A stretch of 64,000 nt of DNA from JBKBIP01 sp046297495 (GTDB taxonomy: Bacteria; Planctomycetota; Planctomycetia; Gemmatales; Gemmataceae): contig JBKBIP010000009.1 in NCBI GenBank assembly GCA_046297495.1, forward strand, positions 62,001 through 126,000, written 5' to 3'. The translations under genes and the position numbers were made by a program. Positions 51,516 through 61,033 of this stretch are shown here, piece after piece (within the stretch, counting starts at the first letter, position 1; every line of letters starts with the position of its first letter). A model generated the notes under the pieces. The model did not search any database, was not told where the DNA came from, and saw only the letters and a list, made by a program, of their open reading frames with translations.

Positions 51516-52916
51516 TTAGTATGTTGCCACTCCCTTCCTTCGCAGCCGCGCCCAATACCCGCCATCCGCAGGTTTGCCCGAAATCTGTTCTCGATCCGCC
51601 TCCAGCGCCAAGTCCGGCATCGCTGTTAAGACATTGTTCACGACTTGCCGGTTCTCGTCCGGCTCGATGCTGCACGTCGAATAGACGATGGCGCCGCCGG
51701 GGCGGATGCGTTCTGCTGCCTGGAGGAGCAGCTTGGTTTGCAGGGGGACCAGGGTCTGGAAGTCGCCTGGTTTCAGCCGCCAGCGGATTTCGGGACGCCG
51801 ACCTAGAACGCCGGTGTTGCCGCACGGCACATCAACCAGGATGGCATCGAATGGCCCCGGCGGTGGTTCTTCGTTGTCTTTTATGTGTAAACACTGTGTC
51901 CGAACATTGGTGATGCCCAAGCGTTGGCACAACTCACGGACGGTACGCAGCCGGCGGTCGTCGCTGTCGCAGGCGATGATCTCTCCTTGATTGCCCATCA
52001 ATTCGGCCAAATGAGTCGTCTTGCCGCCGGGGGCCGCGCACAGATCCAATACCCGGCTGCCCGGCGCGGGAGCCAAGGCCGACGCTACCTGCATGGCCGA
52101 CTCGTCCTGCACCGTGAACCATCCCTGGTTATAGCCCGGCAGATCGCGGATGGCGGCATGTTCGCGCAGCCGCACTGCCTGCGGATGGTCCCTCGGTTCG
52201 GCGGCGTTGCCCGCCTCGGCCAAATGTTTCAGAAACGACTCCCGATCCAGCCGTAACGGATTGACCCGCAACCACAACGGGGCGGGACTGGCGAACCAGA
52301 ATCCCAACCGCAGGCATTCTTCCGCGGCGAAACGCTGCAACCAGCGGGCGCAAAGCCACTTCGGCAACGCGAAGCCGGTGGTGAAATATTCTACCATGTT
52401 CGTGCCGGGATCGGGAAGCACAGCCCGCGCCAGCCGGCGGTAGCAGTGGTGCTCCAGCGGCAAGGCGTTGGCGGCGGGAGTGGTGGCCTCATCCGGTGTC
52501 AGCAGGCCAGCCAGCGCCCGCAGGATGCCGTTAATGAACCCCTTGGCTCGGCGCTGTCCCCAGCGCTCCGCCAGCTCGACGGTTTCATAGATGGCGGCGT
52601 GGGGTGGAATGTGCGTCAGCAAGAGCAGTTGATAGGCGCCCAGACGAAGCAATTCCCAGACCAGCGGCTCTACCTGATGGTGGGGGCGAGAGCAGTGCCG
52701 CTGAATCAGATAATCCAACGTGCCGCGCCGCCGCAACACCCCATAAGCTAGTTGCGTCGCCAAGCGCCGATCCAGCGGCGTCAGCTCGACTTGCTGAAGC
52801 CGCTGGTCGAGACATTCCTGTATGAAGGCGTTCCGTTGCTGACAATCTAAAAGCACTTGCAAGGACAAGCCACGCGCGCCGCGTAAGGCCGACATGGAAG
52901 GAGAAAGCGATTTCAT
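51516..52916 (-). CDS. rsmB: 16S rRNA (cytosine-967 C5)-methyltransferase
   Basis: A 466-residue enzyme. The N-terminal NusB-like domain (about 15-150, LATQLAYGVLRRRGTLDYLI) is followed by the methyltransferase domain: SAM-binding VLDLCAAPGGKTTHLAELMG near 290, then DVPCGNTGVLGRRPEIRW with the conserved Cys, and YSTCSIEPDENRQVV with the catalytic Cys. All key residues are present. Its start overlaps the fmt stop by four bases (ATGA type), so the two genes are translationally coupled, a common fmt-rsmB pairing. Confidence 0.92.
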   Translation of the reverse strand: MKSLSPSMSALRGARGLSLQVLLDCQQRNAFIQECLDQRLQQVELTPLDRRLATQLAYGVLRRRGTLDYLIQRHCSRPHHQVEPLVWELLRLGAYQLLLLTHIPPHAAIYETVELAERWGQRRAKGFINGILRALAGLLTPDEATTPAANALPLEHHCYRRLARAVLPDPGTNMVEYFTTGFALPKWLCARWLQRFAAEECLRLGFWFASPAPLWLRVNPLRLDRESFLKHLAEAGNAAEPRDHPQAVRLREHAAIRDLPGYNQGWFTVQDESAMQVASALAPAPGSRVLDLCAAPGGKTTHLAELMGNQGEIIACDSDDRRLRTVRELCQRLGITNVRTQCLHIKDNEEPPPGPFDAILVDVPCGNTGVLGRRPEIRWRLKPGDFQTLVPLQTKLLLQAAERIRPGGAIVYSTCSIEPDENRQVVNNVLTAMPDLALEADREQISGKPADGGYWARLRRKGVATY

Positions 52917-53890
52917 ACCGATTCCGGTCCAAAGTAAGCGCCGGCGGACAACGGATGACCGTGCAAAAAGTCGCTTGCACTCATGCGCCGCTTGCCAGAC
53001 GGTTGCAGTTCGAGGATGTTCACGAGTGTATCACCGCCGGCCCCAACGAACAGTTTTTCGTCCTGAACCGTGATATGCCCCACTGGCAATGTTTCGGTGA
53101 CAATGTTTTGTCGCGCCGCCGGCCCGGCTCGATAGACGATGACGCGCAGGGGTGCTCGTCCCTCTTGGTGCAGAAACGTGTACGCCGTTGGCCACGGCTG
53201 CATGGCCCGCACCTGGCAACAGACCTGCGCCGCCGTCCGGCTCCAGTCGATTAAGCCGTGGTCCTTGGTCAGCTTCGGCGCCTTGGTCACGAGCGCTTTG
53301 TCTTGTTGGATGCCGTGCGTGGTGCCGCTTTCGATCTGCTCGATCACCTGCAAAGCCAGTTTCGCGCCCAACGGCGCCAGGCGGGCTTCCACGTCCCCCG
53401 CCGTTTCGTCGGGGCCTATGTCCATTGCTTCCTGGGCCAGCATGTCGCCGGCGTCCATCCGCACCGACATGCGGATGATTGTCACTCCAGTGCGGGTTTC
53501 ACCATGATAGATGGCCCAGTTAATGGGGGCCGCCCCGCGATATTTCGGCAGCAAGGAGCCATGCACGTTGATCCCCCCATGCGGCGGCACGGCTAGGACA
53601 TCCCGCGACAATATTTGACCATAGGCGGCCACAACGAGCAATTCCGGCTGCCAGGCGCACAGACCAGCCACTCCTTCGGGGGTGTTGATGCTCTCCGGCT
53701 GAAAGACGGGAAGGCCGCGCTCGAGGGCAATGTCTTTCATACTCTGGCCGACCTGTTTGGTGGAACCGCGTTCTTGCCCCTTGGGACGATCTGGGCTTGT
53801 CACCAGGCCGACAATCTGGTGGGTGCTCTCCAACAAGGCCTCGAATGTCGGCACGGCAAACCGGCCCGTACCCATCATGACGATGCGCAT
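52913..53890 (-). CDS. fmt: Methionyl-tRNA formyltransferase
   Basis: About 325 residues. The N-terminal formyltransferase domain begins MRIVMMGTGRFAVPTFEALL. The catalytic Asn and His are in GGINVHGSLLPKYRGA, with Asp later in MDAGDMLAQE, and LTKDHGLIDWSRTA starts the C-terminal tRNA-binding domain. It formylates initiator Met-tRNA. The ATG at 53890 has AGG six bases upstream; the frame opens at 53896. A palindromic repeat precedes it and def lies further upstream on the same strand, so the formylation and deformylation genes are neighbours. Confidence 0.93.
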   Translation of the reverse strand: MRIVMMGTGRFAVPTFEALLESTHQIVGLVTSPDRPKGQERGSTKQVGQSMKDIALERGLPVFQPESINTPEGVAGLCAWQPELLVVAAYGQILSRDVLAVPPHGGINVHGSLLPKYRGAAPINWAIYHGETRTGVTIIRMSVRMDAGDMLAQEAMDIGPDETAGDVEARLAPLGAKLALQVIEQIESGTTHGIQQDKALVTKAPKLTKDHGLIDWSRTAAQVCCQVRAMQPWPTAYTFLHQEGRAPLRVIVYRAGPAARQNIVTETLPVGHITVQDEKLFVGAGGDTLVNILELQPSGKRRMSASDFLHGHPLSAGAYFGPESV

Positions 53891-53914
53891 GACCAACCTG
53901 TAGGAATAAAAAAT

Positions 53915-53964
53915 GATTTATCGCTTCACGCGGATTACCAAGAGCCAGCGTGAAACAATAAATC
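53915..53964. repeat. Dispersed palindromic repeat, copy 8
   Basis: GATTTATCGCTTCACGC on the left pairs with GCGTGAAACAATAAATC on the right. Located between def and fmt, in the leader of fmt. Confidence 0.65.
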
Positions 53965-53999
53965 AAAACGGTACGTCCGAGATGTCCTCTGCTTTCCCC

Positions 54000-54581
54000 T
54001 CACAACGCCGGCACTTCTGCGCTGGCCAGGATTTTGGCGATTTCCTCATCGGAGGGAATTTCCCCTTTCTTCTGAGCCAGGCGGTATTGCCGCTCGAATT
54101 CCGCCAACGAGTTGCGACATGCGCGTTTCGCCAAGAATCCCATGCGGTCGATGAACAGCACGCCTTGCAGGTGATCGACTTCGTGTTGCACGACGCGAGC
54201 CACCAGATCGCTGGCCTCCATCACAACGGCTTGGCCTTCCAAGTTGTAATACTGCACCTTCACCGTCTTGGCACGGCGCACTTTCTGATACAGCATTGGA
54301 AAGCTCAAGCAGCCTTCCTCCCCTTCCAAGGAACCTTTGCGTTCGAGGATGACTGGGTTGATACAGACGAATTCATGCTCGCGCTGTTCGGGATCGGCGG
54401 TTTCGTTGAACACCAACAATTGATAGGGCCACGCTACTTGATTCGCCGCCAAGCCGATGCCGCGCGCCTCGTACATCAGTTCCAGCATCTGGGCCGCCTG
54501 TTTGCGGACGGAGCCGTCAATCGCCGTCAGTGGCCGCGATGGGTGCCGTAATGCCGGATGGGGATAATGCACGATTTTCAT
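54000..54581 (-). CDS. def: Peptide deformylase
   Basis: About 193 residues. All three metalloprotease motifs are intact: GIGLAANQVAW, EGCLSFP (metal-binding Cys) and QHEVDHLQG (HExxH). It removes the formyl group from nascent proteins. The start MKIVHYPHPALRHPSRPL is typical for the family, so I use the ATG at 54581 with GGGAG upstream; the frame extends to 54677. A C-terminal helix (KGEIPSDEEIAKIL) is present. It pairs functionally with fmt, the next gene on the same strand. Confidence 0.92.
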   Translation of the reverse strand: MKIVHYPHPALRHPSRPLTAIDGSVRKQAAQMLELMYEARGIGLAANQVAWPYQLLVFNETADPEQREHEFVCINPVILERKGSLEGEEGCLSFPMLYQKVRRAKTVKVQYYNLEGQAVVMEASDLVARVVQHEVDHLQGVLFIDRMGFLAKRACRNSLAEFERQYRLAQKKGEIPSDEEIAKILASAEVPAL

Positions 54582-54716
54582 CGACTCGTTCGCTCCCAAC
54601 CAAGTGTGGCGATTGGCCCTGCTCTCTCCAGAGCTATTATACAGGCTTCCTTGCTGGCCGAACATAGGATTGACCACGCCATTCGCCAGTGGTCTGCAGC
54701 GAAAGTCTTTCTGATG

Positions 54717-55115
54717 TCACCACAAGCCGCGTATCAGGCTGTACAGCAACACGCATAAAACGATCAGGGTGACAACCACGTATGCGCGATCCCGTTGGAG
54801 ACCAAACGCGACCACTGAGAAAGCGACTCGGCTCACGGGGGTGGCAATGAGCAACACCACGCCGAGCATGATGAGGGCGCGACTATCCCCTGCCCCCGCC
54901 TGCCTGAGCAGGGGCCCAAAGCCGTCCAACTCGGCTCGCCGCTCGTCAAAGTGTTCGTACTTCCCCTCTATCGGTATCGTGCCGTATTGCACCACGTACA
55001 AAATTCCACCGATCAAAGTCACAATCGCCGCTAGCACCACGCCGGCACGCAGCAGATTACCGACAATCTGCTCGACTTGCTGATCGGTCCAGCCGGCTTT
55101 CGGGGTATCACTCAT
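54717..55115 (-). CDS. DUF1634 membrane protein
   Basis: A 132-residue protein with three hydrophobic segments: one at about 23-45 (AGVVLAAIVTLIGGILYVV), one near 78-100 (ALIMLGVVLLIATPVSRVAF) and the last at about 110-130. The DUF1634 pattern is WTDQQVEQIVGNLLRAGV and TPVSRVAFSVVAF. Genes of this family usually follow TauE/SafE genes, as here, with only one base between. It is likely a small accessory subunit of that exporter. The function is not established. Confidence 0.83.
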   Translation of the reverse strand: MSDTPKAGWTDQQVEQIVGNLLRAGVVLAAIVTLIGGILYVVQYGTIPIEGKYEHFDERRAELDGFGPLLRQAGAGDSRALIMLGVVLLIATPVSRVAFSVVAFGLQRDRAYVVVTLIVLCVLLYSLIRGLW

Positions 55116-55116
55116 G

Positions 55117-55962
55117 TCAAAAGCCTCCCTGGACCAATCCCAGGCCGCGGACGATCATTTGCACGGCCAGCAACACGATGATGACGCTGAACACCAGGCG
55201 CAGCTTGCCGACGTTGACCTGAACCAGCACTCGCGTCCCCAGCAAGGAGCCGATCAGCACACCTAGCATCACCGGCATGACCAGCCCCGGCACGATGTAG
55301 CCCCGGTGCAGGTAAATACCCGCGCTGGCCGCCGCCGTCACGCCGATCATGAAATTGCTGGTGGTAGTGGACGCCTTGAACGGCATCTTCATGGCATGGT
55401 CCAGGGCAAGCACTTTGAGCGCGCCCGATCCGATGCCGAGCAAGCCGGACAAAGCTCCCGCCAGAAACATCAAACCGAAGCCCGCCGGCACATGCCGCAC
55501 GTGATACGGTCGCGGCCCCGTTGGCGTTGGCAAGCTAGAATCCATGCGCAGCATCTGAGCCAGGCGGTCGGGGGAAGCCGCTTCGGTTTCCGGCGGGCGT
55601 GGGCGGTAGGAGAGATAAGCCGAATAAAGCAATACCAACCCGAAGACAATCGCAATGATGTTCGGCTGCAACCACGCCACCAGCATGGCCCCGCCCAAGG
55701 CGCCGATGGTCGTGGCGATCTCCAAAAACATGCCGACACGCAAATTGCTAAATCCTTCCTTGACGTATGCCGAGGCCGCCCCGGAAGACGTGGCAATGAC
55801 GGAAATCAGGGATGTACCAATGGCATAGCGTAGATCGACGCCGAACGCCAAGGTCAAGAGCGGCACGATGACGACGCCGCCTCCCAACCCCGTCAATGCC
55901 CCCAAGAAGCCGGCCAACAGCGCTCCCAGTCCCAGCAACGCCGTGAATTCCCAGGTCAACAT
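55117..55962 (-). CDS. TauE/SafE family anion exporter
   Basis: About 281 residues with eight predicted helices and the TauE/SafE pattern: GFLGALTGLGGGVVIVPLL in the first repeat and LSGLLGIGSGALKVLAL in the second. These proteins move sulfite, sulfoacetate or related organic anions. The DUF1634 gene follows at once. The ATG at 55962 has GAGGGG seven bases upstream; the frame opens at 55998. No sulfur metabolism gene is nearby, so the substrate is unknown. Confidence 0.87.
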   Translation of the reverse strand: MLTWEFTALLGLGALLAGFLGALTGLGGGVVIVPLLTLAFGVDLRYAIGTSLISVIATSSGAASAYVKEGFSNLRVGMFLEIATTIGALGGAMLVAWLQPNIIAIVFGLVLLYSAYLSYRPRPPETEAASPDRLAQMLRMDSSLPTPTGPRPYHVRHVPAGFGLMFLAGALSGLLGIGSGALKVLALDHAMKMPFKASTTTSNFMIGVTAAASAGIYLHRGYIVPGLVMPVMLGVLIGSLLGTRVLVQVNVGKLRLVFSVIIVLLAVQMIVRGLGLVQGGF

Positions 55963-56264
55963 GCCATCGCCCCTCGCCACCAAAGCGGCCCCCATCACCT
56001 ATGACACAACCTATGACGCACTCGCACTCTGTCAATGGCAAGCCCGGACCAGGCGACACAGCCCCAAAAACTTGCCACGATCCGCACAGGTTGCCAGAAA
56101 ACGGCGGCGGAGCACGGCGTGAGAGGAAGTTTTTCTTGGGGAACGACGAGTGATCCTGCTAACCTGGAAAGCACGTCAACTCAGCAACGTCAAGTAAGCA
56201 GGCGGCGTTCTTTTCCGCATTCACGGCTTATCCTGGCGTTACGGAACATCTCGGAGAAGCATCC
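55963..56264. other. Divergent intergenic region, no features
   Basis: About 300 bases between the TauE/SafE and metzincin genes. No coding frame, strong hairpin or clear promoter boxes were found. Confidence 0.5.
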
Positions 56265-58793
56265 ATGCGTTCAATCCTCGCACGGCTCTTAGGCCGGTGG
56301 CGCCGCAGTCATGCCGCGCGCCGAACCTATCGCCCGCAAGTGGCGCTCTTGGAAAATCGCCTGCTCCCGGCTGGCGTCCTGGAGGTGGAGCCGAACAACT
56401 CCCCGGCCACCGCGCAAGCATTGTCGATCCCCAGTCAAGATGTAACCACCGCCGTCGCGGACGATTGGCTGCAACTGAACGGCAGCATCGCCACCAACAC
56501 GGACCAGGATTATTACCGATTCTCCCTGAGCCAGCGTTCCGGCGTCTTCCTGATCGTCAACGCTCGTCAACAGGGATTGAGCAGCTTGGACAGTATGTTG
56601 ACTGTGTTGGATGCCACGGGCCAGACAGTGCTTGGCCAGAATGATGATGGCTATGATTTCATCACTGGCTACCCCGCCCCCAAATCGTGGGCTGGTTGGG
56701 GGACGGCCAAGGATTCATCCTTATACCTCGACCTGTCCGCCGGAGAGTACCTGGTACGGGTCAGCGGCGTCAACGGCACGACGGGGGACTACCGCTTGAA
56801 ACTCCTGGCCGACTCCACCTACACCAATTCCGTGCCCGTGTTCCATAGCTACCCTCAAGCATCAGCTACCGTTTATCTCGACTTCGATGGTCACACCGGC
56901 AATGACGCTTGGGGAAGTTACACGGTCTCCGCTTACGACTTCAACGGCAATCCTCACGAATACACTCCGGCGGAGCGTCTGGCGATTCACAACATCTGGC
57001 GCACGGTGGCCGACGATTTCAGTCCCTTCGCCATCAATGTCACCACTCATTACACCGGCCCCTTCGACGACCGCGTCGGCTTTCGCGTGGTCGTGACGAA
57101 TGATAATGGTTCAGCAGTTGGTTTCAAGGGAGTGTACGGCGTCGCTTACCCGGACAGCTTTTCCAAGCGCGGCTCCTGGGACCAGGTCGCGTTCGTGTTC
57201 GCGCGCAACTTCCCCACCTTTGGCGATGCGGTGAGCGGCCGAATCGTCGCCCAAGCCATCGAGATTGGCAACACCGCCTCGCACGAATTTGGCCATGCCC
57301 TGGGACTGGAACATTATGGGGGAACTAACGGCCAGCCGGGGGCCATCATGCACACGCCGGACACCGGTTTGAACCGGGAGACCTGGAGTGTGGGATACAC
57401 GCATTCGGGGGAGCCGCCAGTCGTTTATCAGGATGACATGGCCATTATCGCTAATAGCACCAATGGTTTCGGCTACCGGCCCCGGCAGTACGGTCACTCG
57501 CTGGCGACAGCCACGGTGCTAACGCCGATAGGCAATGGTTACCAAGCGGCGGGTGTCATCACCCGTCCCCAAGGTCCCGGTGATTTCTTCCGCGTCAGCT
57601 TGGGCGGACAGACGACCATCACGGTTCATGTCTCAGAGCTATTTGGCAATCTGGATGCCGTATTGAAAGTGTACGATGGCAACGGAACGCTAATCGGCAC
57701 CAACGCGCCCGCGCCCTCGCTGGGAGCGTCGCTGATGATGGAATTGATGGCGGGGAACTATGTGGTGGAAGTAGCCAGCTCCGGGGCGCCAGGCTCAGCG
57801 GGGCAATACCGTTTACACATTCACGCCTCGGAGTTACCCGCGCCGGCTTCTGATCCTGTCGCAACCCCAGTACGCCGCACATTCTACGCCACCGGAGCGG
57901 ATGCGGGAGGGGGGCCGCACGTCAAAGTCTTCGATGCCGAGACCGGAAAGTTGCATCTTCAATTCTTCGCCTACGCGCCGCACTTCACGGGGGGAGTCCG
58001 GGTAGCCGTCGGCGATGTTAACAACGACGGCTGGGATGACATCATCACCGTTCCCGGCCCCGGCGGTGGGCCGCACGTCCGCGTCTTCAGCGGTAAGGAC
58101 GGCAGCCAAATCGCGAACTTCATGGCTTATGCGCCCACGTTCGCCGGGGGACTGTTCGTGGCGGTGGGAGATGTCAACGGTGACGGATACGCCGACATTA
58201 TCACCGGACCCGATGCCGGCGGCGGGCCGCATGTGAAAGTCTTTAGCGGCAAAGACGGCACGTTGTTGATGAACTTTTTCGCTTATCATCCCACCTTTAC
58301 CGGCGGCGTCCGAGTGGCGGCGGGGGATCTAGACGGCGACGGCAAGGCCGACATCATCACCGGCGCCGGTCCCGGCGGCGGGCCGCATGTGCTGGCGTTT
58401 CGGGCGCTGGATCGCGTCGTCCTGCACAGCTTCATGGCTTATTCCCCCTCGTTCACCGGCGGGGTGTACGTGGCCGCTGGGGATGTCAACGGAGACACAC
58501 GGGCCGACATCGTCACCGGAGCGGGTTTTGGCGGCAGCGCTCATGTCAAAGTGGTGGACGGCGTCACCCAACAAGTTATGCACAATTTCTTGGCGGACTC
58601 GAGCGCGGACTACGTCAACGGCGTGCGCGTGGCAGTCATCACGCGGGCCAACACGAATCGTGCTGACTTACTCATTGGTTATGGTCCTCACCAAGCACCC
58701 AAATTGCGTATTTTCGATTCCTTGACGTTGCAAGTGCTGGATGATTTCTTTGCCTATGATACCTCATTCCGTGGCGGTGTCTTTGTTGGTTGA
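56265..58793 (+). CDS. Secreted metzincin-type protease with PPC domains and six FG-GAP-like repeats
   Basis: An 842-residue surface protein. The basic N-terminus has the LEPR-like motif LLENRLLPAG. A PPC-like domain follows (EVEPNNSPATAQAL, DYYRFSLSQ), then a metalloprotease domain with HEFGHALGLEH (H340, E341, H344, H350), the zinc signature of metzincins, and a Met-turn candidate in AIMHTP. A second PPC-like domain comes at about 400-525, then six repeats of about 48 residues (DAGGGPHVKVF, FTGGVRVAVGDVN) that end FRGGVFVG. The repeats match those of the protein at 9512. The ATG has GGAG eight bases upstream. It probably degrades proteins at the cell surface or outside the cell. Confidence 0.87.
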   Translation: MRSILARLLGRWRRSHAARRTYRPQVALLENRLLPAGVLEVEPNNSPATAQALSIPSQDVTTAVADDWLQLNGSIATNTDQDYYRFSLSQRSGVFLIVNARQQGLSSLDSMLTVLDATGQTVLGQNDDGYDFITGYPAPKSWAGWGTAKDSSLYLDLSAGEYLVRVSGVNGTTGDYRLKLLADSTYTNSVPVFHSYPQASATVYLDFDGHTGNDAWGSYTVSAYDFNGNPHEYTPAERLAIHNIWRTVADDFSPFAINVTTHYTGPFDDRVGFRVVVTNDNGSAVGFKGVYGVAYPDSFSKRGSWDQVAFVFARNFPTFGDAVSGRIVAQAIEIGNTASHEFGHALGLEHYGGTNGQPGAIMHTPDTGLNRETWSVGYTHSGEPPVVYQDDMAIIANSTNGFGYRPRQYGHSLATATVLTPIGNGYQAAGVITRPQGPGDFFRVSLGGQTTITVHVSELFGNLDAVLKVYDGNGTLIGTNAPAPSLGASLMMELMAGNYVVEVASSGAPGSAGQYRLHIHASELPAPASDPVATPVRRTFYATGADAGGGPHVKVFDAETGKLHLQFFAYAPHFTGGVRVAVGDVNNDGWDDIITVPGPGGGPHVRVFSGKDGSQIANFMAYAPTFAGGLFVAVGDVNGDGYADIITGPDAGGGPHVKVFSGKDGTLLMNFFAYHPTFTGGVRVAAGDLDGDGKADIITGAGPGGGPHVLAFRALDRVVLHSFMAYSPSFTGGVYVAAGDVNGDTRADIVTGAGFGGSAHVKVVDGVTQQVMHNFLADSSADYVNGVRVAVITRANTNRADLLIGYGPHQAPKLRIFDSLTLQVLDDFFAYDTSFRGGVFVG

Positions 58794-59066
58794 TCCTCAC
58801 ATGAAAATGGGAAGAGCAGTAGCGCTGATCAAACGAGTCAAGGAAGAAGCAAACAAGAAAGAGCCGCAAAGTGCATTGCTCTGAGAAGTGCTTGCCACTT
58901 CTACTCCTGTCAGAATCCGCCATTCTTGTGATGGTTTGTGCTTGATGTACCGATAAATCAAGGTGTGTGGGTTTTTCGGCTCACAACTATTTTCGGGATG
59001 GTTCTGCACGGATCGGATCGGCAGGCGTGGCTTGGCACGCCTGCGGCAGCTAGACAGGAGTTTCTC

Positions 59067-60548
59067 ATGCGAAACGGAATTCTGCGTGGCTTGGCCCCCT
59101 GGCTGAAAAGCGCCGGCTGGGTTCTGGCGCTCCTAGTGCTGCCGTCCATTACTTGGGCTCAGTCGCTGGACCTCACCCAAGCCGAACCTACCGTGCCCAG
59201 TCCTTCCACAGCTGGAGCGGGACCACGTCCGCCGGGACCCACGACTCCGCCACCGATGGCTCCTGGTTATGATCCCAACGCCGTTCCCGAAGTGGTCATG
59301 GAAGGCTGTGACTATTTCCGCGACAATAGCTTCGCGCCGCGCTTGGCCTCTTCCCCTTTGCGCAATGGCTTCGGCCCCTTCGTTACCTTGCCGGAAGATT
59401 TGTACGACAATGCCGCCTGTCCAGCAGGCGAGTATCCAGTTGCCACTGGTCCTTGGGTGTGGGGACGAGTGGAGTATCTATACTGGGCATTAAGCCGGCC
59501 GCGTTTCGAGGCCCCCGCCCCCATCACCAGTACTCGGGACAATCAGTTTGGGTTGCTCGATCAGCCGGAAACCACGATTTTGTATAACGGCATTCCGGAC
59601 GGCTCCACACAGCACAACGGCGGACGATTTAGTGCCGGCGTTTGGCTGTCCCCCAATTTCCTTGGCCTGGAAGCTAGTTATTTCATCCTGGAACAGGTGT
59701 CTAGTATGGGACACTTTGGTTCCGATGCTGCCGGATCGCCTATTATCGCGCGTCCGGTGATCAACGCTTTGACCGGGCGGGAATCCGCGCTGTCCGTTTC
59801 CTTTCCTGGTCAGTTTTCCGGCAATATCTTGGCGGATGCCAAGGTGGATATGTGGGGGGCGGACGCCAACGTCATCTTCAACCCCTTCCCCGGCAGCGTG
59901 GCCAACATCGGTTTCCTGGTCGGCGTGCGCTATCTCAAATTACGCGATGAGTTGTCGTATGTACAGCATACCAATGTGCTGGGCGCGGGTTTGGCCGCCT
60001 TTCAAGGATTTCCCATCGGTCCTCCATCCCAACTGCGGATCGCCGATTATTTCATGACAGAAAATCGCTTTGAAGGGGTGCAAGGTGGGCTGCGGTTAGG
60101 GCATGAGTGGCAACGTCTATACTTCTATACGACGGGAAAGCTGGCTTACGGTCGGACGCGCCAACGCCTGGAAATCAACGGCAACACCACCTTTTTCGAT
60201 CCCGACCAACCTTTGATTGCACCAGTCACCACATCCGGTGGTTTACTGGCTCTGAATTCCAATATCGGCCAATTCACGCGTGACGTGAATTCGATCATGG
60301 GGGAATTGACGGTGACACTCGGTTATCGTCTGAGCCGTGGTTTCTCGGTCTATGGGGGTTACAACTTCATGTATTGGACCAAAGTGATGCGTGCCTCGGA
60401 CCAAATCGACCGCGTCATCGACCCGCGCCAACTACCCAGCAGTTTACAGTTTGACGCGACCGCCACTGCCACTCAACCGACTCCCCCCTTTGTGAACACG
60501 GACGTCTGGTTGCAGGGTATCTTCGCCGGCGCGGAGCTGCGCTATTAA
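59067..60548 (+). CDS. BBP7-family outer-membrane beta-barrel protein
   Basis: About 493 residues with a signal peptide (LLVLPSITWAQ region), a Pro-rich stretch (GPRPPGPTTPPPMAPG) and a beta-barrel of alternating polar and hydrophobic strands. The BBP7 pattern is WVWGRVEYLYWALSR, then GLEASYFILEQ, and a final strand ending in FAGAELRY, with a C-terminal aromatic as usual for barrels. BBP7 is a planctomycete outer-membrane family of unknown transport role. The ATG at 59067 has GGAG six bases upstream; the frame opens at 58938. Confidence 0.82.
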   Translation: MRNGILRGLAPWLKSAGWVLALLVLPSITWAQSLDLTQAEPTVPSPSTAGAGPRPPGPTTPPPMAPGYDPNAVPEVVMEGCDYFRDNSFAPRLASSPLRNGFGPFVTLPEDLYDNAACPAGEYPVATGPWVWGRVEYLYWALSRPRFEAPAPITSTRDNQFGLLDQPETTILYNGIPDGSTQHNGGRFSAGVWLSPNFLGLEASYFILEQVSSMGHFGSDAAGSPIIARPVINALTGRESALSVSFPGQFSGNILADAKVDMWGADANVIFNPFPGSVANIGFLVGVRYLKLRDELSYVQHTNVLGAGLAAFQGFPIGPPSQLRIADYFMTENRFEGVQGGLRLGHEWQRLYFYTTGKLAYGRTRQRLEINGNTTFFDPDQPLIAPVTTSGGLLALNSNIGQFTRDVNSIMGELTVTLGYRLSRGFSVYGGYNFMYWTKVMRASDQIDRVIDPRQLPSSLQFDATATATQPTPPFVNTDVWLQGIFAGAELRY

Positions 60549-60572
60549 TATCTTAATCTGGCAAGGTTGGCC

Positions 60573-60990
60573 GTGGATCACGATCAGCGCTTCAAAACGC
60601 TGCTCCGGGCGTTCTTCGCCGATTTTATGCGGCTCTTTTTCGCCGACTGGGCGGAACGACTGGATCTGTCGGCTATCGATTGGCTCGACAAGGAAGTTTT
60701 CCCGATCCGCCCGAAGGGGAACGTCATTCTTTGGACTTGGTGGCCCAAGTCGGCGTCCAAGACTAGGACAGACCGTTGTCCCAATCTCTGGTCTTGGTTC
60801 ACATTGAGATCGAAGCCCCTAATCGCACCACGTCATTTTTTCGGCGCCGAGTTTCGCCGAGAACTCGACGGTTGCCGCGCGCTGGAATTGGTATCGCGGA
60901 ATCGTCAAGACTTGCTTGCTTTCCACCTTCTGTTTTCTTCCCTGCCGCTGTCTTTTCTTTTGCGCCTGTTCTCGTTATCAAAGCACTGAT
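60573..60990 (+). pseudogene. Degenerate Rpn/DUF4351-like nuclease gene
   Basis: A start like DHDQRFKTLLRAFFADFMRLF and WLDKEVFPIRPK is typical of Rpn-like PD-(D/E)XK proteins. The frame then changes: the region near 60715 reads EGERHSLDLVAQVGVQD in a second frame, and near 60780 QSLVLVHIEIEAPNRTT in the third. The nuclease core (Asp of LDLVAQ, Glu-x-Glu of HIEIEAP) is thus split over three frames. After 60830 no homology is visible. A truncated open frame of 140 codons remains but no intact gene. Confidence 0.65.
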
Positions 60991-61033
60991 TCGTTACTAC
61001 CCTTGATTCATCATCCGTGACTGGAAAATACCC

